From JBGOUV01 sp041477815 (GTDB taxonomy: Bacteria > Acidobacteriota > Terriglobia > Bryobacterales > JACQDG01), in NCBI GenBank assembly GCA_041477815.1, contig JBGOUV010000208.1, positions 1-11,983 on the forward strand: a stretch of DNA of 11,983 nucleotides, read 5' to 3'. The first letter of the stretch is position 1; every line of letters starts with the position of its first letter. The notes under the pieces were generated by a model. It was not told where the DNA came from. It was given only the letters and a program-made list of their open reading frames with translations, and did no database searches. This document shows positions 1 to 7,122 of this stretch, one piece after another. The position numbers and the translations under genes are program-made.

Positions 1-187
1 CGCTTCGTATCGTAAGTATAAGCAAGACAAGTGCAAACCTGTCCCGCCGCGGGCTCAGCCCGCTATCTATCCTATGTGGGGATACCGCAACTAAACCGAT
101 TCATCCTAGCATACACGAACCCGGCCGCAAGTGCAAATTTGCGGGGCTCCAGGAAGCCGTGCGCCGGCCAAGCCCCGGGGCACTCCT
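1..187. other. Left-edge non-coding stretch downstream of the hydrolase gene
   Basis: I see no credible gene here. It holds a 6-bp GC stem with a TCA loop (GCGGGC at 49-54, GCCCGC at 58-63). It also holds a second stem (CCGCAA 125-130, TTGCGG 139-144, 8-base loop) about 45 bases beyond the minus-strand hydrolase stop. Neither is followed by a T-run on either strand, so calling them terminators would be a guess. The 10-mer CAAGTGCAAA occurs at 28-37 and again at 128-137. Confidence 0.4.
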
Positions 188-2146
188 TTAGGGCCGCGGT
201 TCCGCGCTCACCCAGTCCCAGCGCTCCCCCGCCTGCTTCACTATCCCGGGCACGTCTTGCTCCAGCAGGTACCCCTGCTCCACCAGCTTCCGCGCCGCCG
301 CCGCGATCTTCCCCAAAAACTCCTCCCGGCCCTGGTACCGCTCCTCGATCGACAACCGCGGGTCTCCCGCCTTCTCCCGCTCCGCCCGCGTCCGCGCAAA
401 CGGGATGAAGCTCCCCTGCATGCTGGAGATCTCATCCGCCGGTCCGTCCTTCCCGTTGAACAGGTTCCAGCCCGTGTAAGTCGCCAGCGGGGCCGCCACC
501 TCCGGCATCTTCAACCCCGCTACCTCGTTGCCGTCCCGGTCCACCTGCGACACCAGCATCGGAAACGGCTTCCCGATCTTGGGCGGCTCCTGCGTTACTA
601 CGCCCTGCTTCCACTGCGGCCCATAATCGGCCCGATACGCGCGGTGTATCCGGGTCGAGAACCGCACCCCGGGGATTTTCGGAAACTGCACCGCTTCGGG
701 CGAAACCAGCGTATCGGCGGCGACGCGCGGGTACACACTGGGTGGGGGCGTGGCGCCGTCCTTCACCCAGCGGTCCATGGACACCAGCAACGCCCGCATG
801 GCCCACCGGAAATCGTTCGGATTATTCCGCTGCTGCCCGATCGACCGCCCCGGCGGAAATCCCGCCGGCCCGTGCTGCCCCCCGGCAAACAGGTAGATGC
901 GCGTATGGTCCGGGATCGGCGCATCAGCCTTGCCATCCACCGTAGTATGAATTAACGATGCCGCACGACCCCAATACTCATAGGAGGAATTGGTATAGAA
1001 GATCTTGGGAATCTGCGCCGCCCGCGCCAGCAGTCCGTCGCTCTGCCCGGTCTCGGGATCGGTCTGCATGACGTCGGTGAAGGGGAAAATATCGGTGGGG
1101 TAGTAGAAGTTCAGGAAGGGATGCGCATCCCGCGAGGGCTGCGCGAAGCGGTGATTAAAGCTCCCCCGCCCGCCCCCGGCCACGTGCGCCATCACCCCGT
1201 CCAGCACCTTGCGCCCCGCTTCGTCCTGATTGAATCCGTAATACAGAAAGGTCCGCAGAAACCGCCCGCTCTGCGACACCCCGAACCCGTACGCCCGCTC
1301 CACCCGCCCCACCGGCGACTCCGGGGCCTCGTACTTCAGATACGACAGGAAATCCCGGATGGCCGCCGGCCCCAGCCCCACCAGTACGGGGTCCTCCGCG
1401 GTATAGACGACCTCATAAATCTTGTTCGGCTCAAACCCCGCCGCCATCTCGACGCTGCGGCGGTCGGCCGAAAACCGCCATTGCGACCGGGGCACCGCCC
1501 GCCGCTCGGACTCCACCCGGTCCCGCACCGTGAGGGTGATCTTGGGATTGTCGGGATCGGCCACCAGGTACGGGATATGCTCGCGGTCCGACAGCATCTG
1601 CGACGTCACCCGCTTGGTCACCACAAAGTCCGACCGCACCGGCCCCCGGATCCCCTGCGCCTTGGGCGGGTAGACCCGCATCCGCCCCGGCAGCTCCGGC
1701 GGATCCCACTGCCACCCCAGCCACACCAGCGTGTATCCCGCCTGCAGCAGGAACCCGTCCCCGAAGTGCGCTTCGGTCGACGGATCGAGACTCCCCGCCG
1801 CCCCCCGGTTGAACATCCCCAACATCCCCTTGTTGCCCCGGTTCGATACCTCGTACAGCGCCGTCCCATTGCCCCGCCCCAGCTTCTTCGGCTTCAGCAG
1901 GTACACATCGGCGGCAAATTCGACCTTCCCCTCGGCGTTGCGCGGGGCCTTGTCGATGTCGGCGATGATTTTGTTATTCGGGTTCGCCGGATCGACCGCG
2001 AAGTACACCTTGCCCACGATCTTCTCGTACGCGCCGGCCGAGCCGAATTCGCGGCCTCCCAGCACGTCCGCGCGAGAGGCGACCTCCACCCGCACCACGC
2101 CGGCCGAGAGCACCCCGGCCAACAGACCCAATACGAGCTTTCTCAT
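188..2146 (-). CDS. Exported alpha/beta hydrolase-domain protein (Abhydrolase_10-like), 652 aa
   Basis: Likely a secreted or periplasmic serine esterase/hydrolase; the substrate is not known. Residues 1-25 form a signal-peptide-like segment (MRKLVLGLLAGVLSAG). The nucleophile elbow is GVSQSGR at 289-295. By analogy with the GCSRNG elbow of CE15 glucuronoyl esterases, Ser291 is the likely nucleophile. GGQHGP places a candidate catalytic His at 425. The acid is unassigned; residues 350-365 (TDIFPFTD region) contain candidates. The length and the conserved GVSQSGRFLR segment fit the large 'alpha/beta hydrolase domain' family (PF20091) common in Acidobacteria and Proteobacteria. The ATG at 2146 has GGAG about 12 bases upstream. 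It lies 68 bases beyond the stop of the M28 peptidase gene on the same strand, so co-transcription is possible, with a heptamer repeat between them. The family call is from recognition of motifs; substrate class cannot be read from the sequence. Confidence 0.85.
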   Translation of the reverse strand: MRKLVLGLLAGVLSAGVVRVEVASRADVLGGREFGSAGAYEKIVGKVYFAVDPANPNNKIIADIDKAPRNAEGKVEFAADVYLLKPKKLGRGNGTALYEVSNRGNKGMLGMFNRGAAGSLDPSTEAHFGDGFLLQAGYTLVWLGWQWDPPELPGRMRVYPPKAQGIRGPVRSDFVVTKRVTSQMLSDREHIPYLVADPDNPKITLTVRDRVESERRAVPRSQWRFSADRRSVEMAAGFEPNKIYEVVYTAEDPVLVGLGPAAIRDFLSYLKYEAPESPVGRVERAYGFGVSQSGRFLRTFLYYGFNQDEAGRKVLDGVMAHVAGGGRGSFNHRFAQPSRDAHPFLNFYYPTDIFPFTDVMQTDPETGQSDGLLARAAQIPKIFYTNSSYEYWGRAASLIHTTVDGKADAPIPDHTRIYLFAGGQHGPAGFPPGRSIGQQRNNPNDFRWAMRALLVSMDRWVKDGATPPPSVYPRVAADTLVSPEAVQFPKIPGVRFSTRIHRAYRADYGPQWKQGVVTQEPPKIGKPFPMLVSQVDRDGNEVAGLKMPEVAAPLATYTGWNLFNGKDGPADEISSMQGSFIPFARTRAEREKAGDPRLSIEERYQGREEFLGKIAAAARKLVEQGYLLEQDVPGIVKQAGERWDWVSAEPRP

Positions 2147-2180
2147 GTCGCTATTCTACTCCAGCATCTGCGCCGGCCAC

Positions 2181-2215
2181 CAACACCCAACACCCAACAC
2201 CCAAGACCCAACACC
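2181..2215. repeat. Heptamer tandem array, 5 x CAACACC
   Basis: Five consecutive 7-base units: CAACACC at 2181, 2188 and 2195, the variant CAAGACC at 2202, and CAACACC at 2209. The last C is also the last base of the peptidase stop codon read on the minus strand, so the array starts exactly where coding ends. It fills half of the gap between the two minus-strand genes. It resembles the heptanucleotide short tandem repeats (STRRs) described in cyanobacterial intergenic regions. On the minus strand it reads GGTGTTG, a G/T-rich transcript. Confidence 0.9.
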
Positions 2216-4281
2216 TACTCTAGGAGGCGAGCCGCCTGACCGATCTGCTCGGTCACCAACCCGAACACCTTCCGCACCACCTCCACCTGCCTCCTCGCCG
2301 TATCCCACTGCTTGGCCTCCACCGCCTCCCGGATCCCCGGCAGCGTCTTGACGTCGTAGCCGGTGTACCAACCGGGCGCGTAGATTTGATGCCGGAACCA
2401 CGGCCTCCCCGGCAGACCGCCGGTATCGAGCATCGCCCGCTCGATCCGGAACAAGACGAGGTTCAGCTCCCGCAGCCGCTCCGGCGCCACCCTCCCGGTG
2501 TTCTGGCGCGCCGCCTCCAGCCTCTCCGCGGCCTTCTTCATCTCCGCCAGCGCGGGCCGCAGCGACCCCACGTCCACCCCTTCCGGCTTCAGCTTTTCGA
2601 TCTCCTCCACGTACGTCCCCAGCGTCTCGGTCAGGTTGGTGAATTCAAACGGCAGCACCTCCGCGTCCGCCAGCCGCAGGACCAGCGACCCGGTCACCTG
2701 CGCCAGCACCCGCCCGTAGACAAAGTTGGGATCCCCAAACTTGGTATACCAATCGAACGAGTCGTAGATGGAGTGGTAAACACCGCCCCCCTGGTCCCCC
2801 GAAAAACTCACGTTCAGCGAGGCGATCCCCAGATGATCCACAAACACGGTGTAGTCGGACCCCGATCCCAGCGCCGCAATCCGCAAATCGGCCCGCCCCG
2901 TGATCTTCTTCTTGTCCTCTTCGGTCTTGGCCCGCTCGACCGCCCGGGCCCGCATGCGTTCGAACAGCGATTGACCCGTCTCCGGATCGGTGATGTCGCG
3001 GGCCACGTCGTTCAACAGACGCTCCAGCGAGTGCGACCCGCCCGCCCGCAGAACGCCTCGGGAATTCGAGTCCGTGTTCACGTACACCACGGCTTTCTGG
3101 TGCAGCTCTTCGGCGTGTTTCTCGGCCCACTCGGTGGACCCGATGAGCCCCCATTCCTCGGCGTCCCAGCTTGCCAGCACCACGGTCCGCTTCGGCTTCC
3201 AGCCCTGCTTGACCATCTCACCCAGCCCCCGGGCGGTTTCCAGCAGGGCGGCGTTGGCGCTCACGGGATCGTCCGCCCCGTTCACCCAGGCGTCGTGGTG
3301 GTTGCCGAAAATCACCCACTGGTTGGGCAGCTCCGCCCCTGGAATCGTGGCAATGACGTTGTAGATGGGCTTGACGTCCCAGTTAAACGCCAGCTTCAGC
3401 CGCACCTTGGCCGGACCCGGTCCGACGTGGTAGGTCAGGGCGAGGGCCCCCCGCCACTCCTCCGGCGCCACCGGACCCCCCAGGTTCTTCAGGATCGGCG
3501 TGGCATCGGCATAAGAAATAGGCAGCACCGGAATCTTCACCAGCGTCCGGGCCTCCTCCCGGCTCAGGCGCTTGCTGCCCTTCTCGAGCGCCCACCCCGG
3601 CGACAGCGGGTCGCCCGGATAGAGCGGCATGTCCATGGCGCTCCCCCGCTGCACCCCGTCCGACGGCCGGTACGGCCCCTGGGGATACACCTCGCCCTTG
3701 AAATACCCGTCGTCCTTGGGGTCCGAGTAGATCAGGCAGCCAATCGCCCCGTGCTCGGCCGCCACCTTCGGCTTGATCCCGCGCCAGCTTCCTCCGTACC
3801 GCGCCAGCACGATCTTGCCCCGCACGTCGATTCCCAGCTTCTGCAGGCGCTCGTAGTCCGCCGGCACCCCCTGGTTTACGTACACCACCTGGGCGGTCAC
3901 ATCTCCGTCCGGCGAATAGGCATTGAACGTCGGCAGTTGCCCGGCATCCGACGAATCCCGGTCCTCGCGGATCGCCGGTTCCTGCAATTTGGCCCGGTAC
4001 AGCTCCGGCTCGAGCAGCTCCAGGAGCCGCTCCCGGGGCGTCGGCAACAGCGCTTCAAACTCCTCGATTCGCGCCTCCAGCCCCCCTTCCTTAAACTTCC
4101 CCAACACGTACTCGGCCACGCGCTTCGACCCCGGCGACCCCGCGTGATGCGGCTCCGCCGACATGACCCGGGCGTGCTCCTTCACCCGTTCCGGCTGCGG
4201 CACGCGCCGGAACTTCTCTTCCCAGCTCTGAGCCGCCGCCGGAGCGGCCAATAGGATCAAAACCACTACGCAAGTAGCCAT
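2215..4281 (-). CDS. Exported M28 zinc peptidase, glutamate carboxypeptidase II-like, 688 aa
   Basis: Predicted aminopeptidase or carboxypeptidase with two zinc ions, acting outside the cytoplasm. Residues 1-17 are a signal peptide (VVVLILLAAPAAA, cut before QS). A PA-like insert (about 110-270) has VRGKIVLARYG, IYSDPKDD and GVQRG, close to human GCPII. The peptidase core has all expected ligands: H328 (GNHHDAW), bridging D338 (ADDP), catalytic base E375 and ligand E376 (WDAEEWG), D404 (VNTDSN) and H503 (VYHSIYD). The C-terminal 120 residues match the transferrin-receptor-like dimerisation domain, including LPGRPWFRHQIYAP. All domains of the eukaryotic enzyme are therefore present except the membrane anchor. 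I chose the ATG at 4281. A TTG at 4305 would add eight residues including a Lys, but has no ribosome site, although the ATG itself has only a weak GGGGGCGG about 14 bases upstream. The gene is divergent from the small Lys-rich protein. Specificity (Glu-type or broader) cannot be told. Confidence 0.93.
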   Translation of the reverse strand: MATCVVVLILLAAPAAAQSWEEKFRRVPQPERVKEHARVMSAEPHHAGSPGSKRVAEYVLGKFKEGGLEARIEEFEALLPTPRERLLELLEPELYRAKLQEPAIREDRDSSDAGQLPTFNAYSPDGDVTAQVVYVNQGVPADYERLQKLGIDVRGKIVLARYGGSWRGIKPKVAAEHGAIGCLIYSDPKDDGYFKGEVYPQGPYRPSDGVQRGSAMDMPLYPGDPLSPGWALEKGSKRLSREEARTLVKIPVLPISYADATPILKNLGGPVAPEEWRGALALTYHVGPGPAKVRLKLAFNWDVKPIYNVIATIPGAELPNQWVIFGNHHDAWVNGADDPVSANAALLETARGLGEMVKQGWKPKRTVVLASWDAEEWGLIGSTEWAEKHAEELHQKAVVYVNTDSNSRGVLRAGGSHSLERLLNDVARDITDPETGQSLFERMRARAVERAKTEEDKKKITGRADLRIAALGSGSDYTVFVDHLGIASLNVSFSGDQGGGVYHSIYDSFDWYTKFGDPNFVYGRVLAQVTGSLVLRLADAEVLPFEFTNLTETLGTYVEEIEKLKPEGVDVGSLRPALAEMKKAAERLEAARQNTGRVAPERLRELNLVLFRIERAMLDTGGLPGRPWFRHQIYAPGWYTGYDVKTLPGIREAVEAKQWDTARRQVEVVRKVFGLVTEQIGQAARLLE

Positions 4282-4305
4282 GGCTGAATATTTTACCGCC
4301 CCCAA

Positions 4306-4344
4306 GATGAAAGGATTTTAATCTTTGTTTCATCGAGGGTTCAT
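4306..4344. promoter_or_regulatory. Candidate operator: TTCAT half-sites with 11-bp phasing in a divergent promoter
   Basis: GATGAAA (4306-4312) is the inverted partner of TTTCATC (4328-4334). GATT and AATC nearly meet in the centre, giving an imperfect dyad of 29 bases. A second direct TTCAT lies at 4340-4344, 11 bases after the one at 4329-4333, and the inverted copy at 4307-4311 is 22 bases before it. OmpR/PhoB-family regulators bind direct repeats spaced by one helical turn, and a gene for such a regulator lies 315 bases downstream. The spacing and sequence are seen; the binding is inferred. Confidence 0.4.
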
Positions 4345-4369
4345 GTCCCCCTGCGAAACTTGCTAACGT
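4341..4369 (+). promoter_or_regulatory. Possible promoter of the small Lys-rich protein and two-component genes
   Basis: TGCTAACGT at 4361-4369 resembles an extended -10 (TG-N-TAACGT). The matching -35 position (TCATGT, 4341-4346) is poor and overlaps the second TTCAT half-site. A weak -35 covered by a regulator site is the layout of an activator-dependent promoter. Transcription would start about 35 bases before the ATG at 4411. The match is weak. Confidence 0.25.
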
Positions 4370-4410
4370 CTGCATAGACAGACAACGATTCAAGGAGAGA
4401 CAAAAACACC

Positions 4411-4581
4411 ATGAAGAAATTTTTCGGTTGGATGATGATTCCGGCTATCGCGCTGTCGCTGTCGGTTGTGCCGGCGTTCTCCGCCCCCCAGGGCGAGAAG
4501 GACGACAAGGACAAGAAGGCCGCCAAGAAGAAGGGCAGCAAGAAGAAGGGCGCCGACGACAAGGACAAGAAGGACAAGTAG
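4411..4581 (+). CDS. Small exported Lys/Asp-rich protein, 56 aa
   Basis: Function unknown. Residues 1-25 are a clear signal peptide: MKKFFGW, a hydrophobic core to about residue 20, and cleavage after PAFSA. The mature part is about 31 residues, almost entirely Lys, Asp, Gly and Ala (KDDKDKKAAKKK, then GSKKKGADDKDKKDK). It has no Cys, His or aromatic residue, so it should be soluble, highly charged and disordered. AGGAGA at 4393-4398 is a good ribosome site about 12 bases before the ATG. Small periplasmic Lys-rich proteins of this kind are frequent in Acidobacteria but uncharacterised. It lies 77 bases upstream of the response regulator on the same strand, with a strong hairpin between, so it is probably the first gene of the transcript or its own short unit. 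Possible roles are binding anionic surfaces (lipopolysaccharide, nucleic acid, phosphate-rich polymers) or acting as a periplasmic modulator of the histidine kinase; none is proven. Confidence 0.8.
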   Translation: MKKFFGWMMIPAIALSLSVVPAFSAPQGEKDDKDKKAAKKKGSKKKGADDKDKKDK

Positions 4582-4599
4582 ATTCTGTCCGGAAGTCTC

Positions 4600-4635
4600 G
4601 TAACCCGCACGGGGGGCCCCCCCGTGCGGCGTTAC
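4600..4635 (+). terminator. Strong GC hairpin between the small protein gene and the response regulator
   Basis: Outer stem GTAAC/GTTAC (4600-4604 with 4631-4635), one bulged C at 4630, then ten paired bases CCGCACGGGG/CCCCGTGCGG (4605-4614 with 4620-4629) around a 5-base loop. No T-run follows in the next 15 bases, so this is not a textbook intrinsic terminator. It begins 18 bases after the upstream stop and ends 23 bases before the GTG of the regulator, just ahead of its ribosome site. It may terminate partially, set different levels for the peptide and the regulator, or protect the 3' end of the short transcript. Confidence 0.65.
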
Positions 4636-4658
4636 AATGGTCCTTGAGGGGTCGCGCC

Positions 4659-5354
4659 GTGCGCATCCTGTTGGTCGAAGACGAACTCAAGGTCGCCAGC
4701 TTCATCCGCAGCGCACTCGAAGAGCAGTCCTATGCGGTCGACGTCAGCCACGATGGCGAAGAAGGCTACGACTTGGCCGCCTCCACCGACTACGACTTGG
4801 TTATCCTGGATATCATGCTGCCCAAAGTGGACGGATTCCAGGTGCTGCGCCGCCTCCGCACCCGCAAGCCGGCCCTTCCCGTTCTGATTCTCACCGCCCG
4901 GGGCAGCGTGGAGGACCGTGTCCGCGGCCTCGACCTGGGCGCCGACGACTACCTGGTCAAGCCCTTCGCCCTGGCTGAATTGATCGCGCGCGTCCGGGCC
5001 TTGATTCGCCGCGGCGTCCGCGAGGCGGTCAGCGATCTCCGTATCGATGACCTGGTCCTCGATGCCGCCCGCCGCCGCGTCACCCGCGCCGGCAAACCCA
5101 TCGACCTCTCCAACAAGGAGTACAGCCTGCTCGAGTACCTCATGCGCAACGCCAACCACGTGGTCACCCGCAGCATGATCGCCGAGCACGTCTGGGACGC
5201 CAGCTTCGACAGCTTCACCAACGTCATCGACGTCTACATCAACCACCTCCGCAACAAAATCGACCGCAACGCCGTCCGCAAGCTCATCCAGAGCGTGCGC
5301 GGCGTCGGCTACCGGCTTTCCGCCTCCGAGGGCGATCATGATACGGTTTCCTAG
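4659..5354 (+). CDS. OmpR-family response regulator, 231 aa
   Basis: DNA-binding regulator activated by phosphorylation, the partner of the kinase encoded next. The receiver domain (1-118) has the acidic pair E7/D8, phospho-acceptor D51 (VILDIMLP), T79 and K101 (LVKPF). The winged-helix domain (about 126-225) shows EYSLLEYLMRN and the C-terminal hairpin SVRGVGYRL. The closest well-known relatives are CusR/CopR/QseB-type regulators. I chose the GTG at 4659 because the receiver domain starts there (RILLVEDE) and GAGG lies about 9 bases upstream. The open frame continues back to 4428, but that part has no domain and would overlap the small protein gene. The stop is 17 bases inside the kinase gene, indicating translational coupling. 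The CusR likeness does not establish copper as the signal: no efflux genes are present here. Confidence 0.95.
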   Translation: MRILLVEDELKVASFIRSALEEQSYAVDVSHDGEEGYDLAASTDYDLVILDIMLPKVDGFQVLRRLRTRKPALPVLILTARGSVEDRVRGLDLGADDYLVKPFALAELIARVRALIRRGVREAVSDLRIDDLVLDAARRRVTRAGKPIDLSNKEYSLLEYLMRNANHVVTRSMIAEHVWDASFDSFTNVIDVYINHLRNKIDRNAVRKLIQSVRGVGYRLSASEGDHDTVS

Positions 5355-6741
5355 AACCGTCCGCTTCCGCATCACCGTCCTGCACACGGCGGTGTTTTTC
5401 TTCCTGTTCAGCGTTTTTTCGATCGGCCTTTATTACGGCCTGCGCAGTCTGACCTTCAGCGACGTGGACGACCAGCTCGCCCGCCGGGCCAAGCTCCTGC
5501 TCCCCGAGCTGGTTATCGTCGACAACGAGCCCATGCTCCGCGAAACCATGGAGCACGTCATGTCCCAGGAACTGCGCACGACGTACTTCCATACCGAAAT
5601 CACCAACCAGAAGGGCGAGATCCTCAAACCCTCTCCCCGCTTCCGCACCCCCCGCAAGGGCGCCCCTCCGCGTCCGCTCCCCAAGAAAGTCTCCAAGGCC
5701 GATGAACCCAGCTTCGCTACCTTTACCTATGAGGGCGAGCGCTTCCGTCAGGCCATCGTCTCCTTGCACGATGAAACCGGCCAGGACTACACGGTCAGCA
5801 TCGGGTACTCCCTCAAGCCCATCGATGAGCTGTTCGAGAACCTCCAGACCTTCCTCATGGCCGGCGTCCCACTAATCGTGGCCATGGCCACCCTGGGAGG
5901 CTGGTTCCTGGCCCGCGGCTCTCTCCAGCCGGTCGCCAACATCACTCAGGCCGCCCGCCAGATCTCCGCCCGCGGACTGAACCAGCGCATTCCCGTCCGC
6001 GGCGTCCGCGACGAGCTGGACGAGCTGGCCCAGACCTTCAACGAGATGCTGGAGCGCCTCCAGCGCAGCTTCGAGCAGGCCCGCAATTTCTCCTTCGACG
6101 CCGCCCACGAGCTCCGCACCCCGCTCACCGCCATGCGGGGCGAATCCGAAGTCGCCCTCCTCAAGAACTCCTCCGCCCAAGACCTCCGCCGCGTCCTCCG
6201 CTCCAACCTCGAAGAGATCAACCGCATCACCGCTATAGTCAACGACCTCCTTACCGTGGCCCAGGGCGAGGCCGGAACCATCGAGCTGCGGCGCGAGCCC
6301 GTCTCCCTCTCCAACCTCGCCGGCAGCATCGTCGAAACCGTGCAGGTCCTGGCCGAGGACAAGGACGTGAAACTCGAAGCCTCCATCGAGCCCGGCGTCC
6401 AGGTCACGGGCGACTCCCTCCGCCTCAGCCAGCTTCTGCTGAACCTGCTCGACAACGCCATCAAGCACTCCTCTCCCGGCCAAACGGTGCGCATGATCGT
6501 CCACAAGAACGGTTCCGCCGTCCTGCAGGTCGAGGACGCCGGTTGTGGCATCTCCGAAGAGGACCTCCCCCACATCTTCGACCGCTTCTTCCGCACCGAC
6601 CGCTCCCGCTCCCGCCAGGTCCCCGGCTCCGGCCTGGGTCTGAGCATCTCCAAGTGGATCGTAGACGCGCACGGCGGTTCGATTCACGTAACCAGCCGCC
6701 TGGGCTCCGGGTCCACGTTTACAGTCGAGCTGCCGGCGTAG
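5338..6741 (+). CDS. Membrane sensor histidine kinase, CusS/QseC-like, 467 aa
   Basis: Senses an extracytoplasmic signal and phosphorylates the adjacent regulator. Membrane helix 1 is at about 13-34 (AVFFFLFSVFSIGLYYG) and helix 2 at about 172-192, with a periplasmic region of about 135 residues between them. That region has a basic, Pro-rich stretch at 99-120 (PSPRFRTPRKGAPPRPLPKK). A HAMP linker follows at about 193-247. The HisKA box FDAAHELRTPL places the phosphorylated His at 257. The ATPase domain has the N box (LNLLDNAIKHS, N373), the G1 box (EDAGCGIS, D400), the F box (FDRFF) and the G2 box (GSGLGLS, 430-436). All catalytic motifs are intact. The periplasmic domain shows no binding motif I recognise and is neither obviously His/Met-rich nor acidic, so the ligand is unknown. 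The ATG at 5338 lies inside the end of the regulator gene. Confidence 0.95.
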   Translation: MIRFPRTVRFRITVLHTAVFFFLFSVFSIGLYYGLRSLTFSDVDDQLARRAKLLLPELVIVDNEPMLRETMEHVMSQELRTTYFHTEITNQKGEILKPSPRFRTPRKGAPPRPLPKKVSKADEPSFATFTYEGERFRQAIVSLHDETGQDYTVSIGYSLKPIDELFENLQTFLMAGVPLIVAMATLGGWFLARGSLQPVANITQAARQISARGLNQRIPVRGVRDELDELAQTFNEMLERLQRSFEQARNFSFDAAHELRTPLTAMRGESEVALLKNSSAQDLRRVLRSNLEEINRITAIVNDLLTVAQGEAGTIELRREPVSLSNLAGSIVETVQVLAEDKDVKLEASIEPGVQVTGDSLRLSQLLLNLLDNAIKHSSPGQTVRMIVHKNGSAVLQVEDAGCGISEEDLPHIFDRFFRTDRSRSRQVPGSGLGLSISKWIVDAHGGSIHVTSRLGSGSTFTVELPA

Positions 6742-6774
6742 GCAGATTGAGGACGGTGAGTTTGGACACCAAAT

Positions 6775-6802
6775 CAAAAGGCAAAAGGCAAAAATCAAAA
6801 AT
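6775..6802. repeat. Heptamer tandem array, 2 x CAAAAGG plus 2 x CAAAAAT
   Basis: Four contiguous 7-base units: CAAAAGG at 6775 and 6782, CAAAAAT at 6789 and 6796. It starts 33 bases after the kinase stop codon. The unit length (7) and the leading CAA are shared with the CAACACC array at 2181-2215, but the sequence is A-rich. Like that array it lies just beyond the 3' end of a gene. Confidence 0.85.
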
Positions 6803-7100
6803 GGTGGAGCAGCGGGACTGGGGCGAACGGAAAGAGCGCAACTGGTGTGGCTCCCCACACTGGACGTATTTGGAACTCTTGCAGCGTAAACCCCCACTTG
6901 CTCGAACCGGGTGAATTCGTTTGTTGACAGGAGCATGCGAGCGAAGAGGAGGCGGCCGTCCAGACTGGGCACCCAGGCTGGATCCATCTCGAACTAGGAT
7001 TATGATGGGCCTCCATTCGCGCGGCCTTGACCGAGACGGCAGTTCGACGGCACGGATGTTTACCTCAGAAAGTCGGCCCCTGGCGTAATGGAACAAAGAC

Positions 7101-7122
7101 GCGCGAAATCGAGTTGCCGCGC
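7101..7122 (-). terminator. Weak candidate terminator of the secreted-protein gene
   Basis: GCGCG (7101-7105) pairs with CGCGC (7118-7122) around a 12-base loop. Read on the minus strand, the stem is followed by GTCTTTGTT. It begins 20 bases beyond the stop of the gene at 7142-7930. The stem is short and the loop large, so this is tentative. Confidence 0.25.

Noticed and set aside
2181..2215. CRISPR-like array
   Set aside because: Units are 7 bases with no spacers; a simple tandem repeat.
1121..2239. Plus-strand open frame of 372 codons opposite the hydrolase
   Set aside because: Low-complexity HPPR-type translation with no recognisable domain; shadow of the minus-strand gene.
2386..4254. 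Plus-strand open frame of 622 codons opposite the M28 peptidase
   Set aside because: Arg/Pro/His-rich translation without domains, antisense to a protein with all catalytic motifs; an artefact of high GC.
4341..4610. Minus-strand hydrophobic frame opposite the small Lys-rich protein
   Set aside because: The hydrophobicity is simply the antisense of Lys codons; the plus-strand gene has a signal peptide and ribosome site.
4428..4658. N-terminal extension of the response regulator
   Set aside because: Would overlap the peptide gene and cross the hairpin; the receiver domain begins at the GTG at 4659.
4632..5387. Minus-strand open frame of 251 codons across the response regulator
   Set aside because: Asp/Val/Ala-rich antisense translation; the plus strand encodes a complete OmpR-type regulator.
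5872..6987. Minus-strand open frame of 371 codons across the histidine kinase and the gap
   Set aside because: Mostly antisense to the kinase. The part in the gap (VPSLDGRLLFAR...) looked briefly like a WD40-type scrap, but has an in-frame stop just upstream and no ribosome site.
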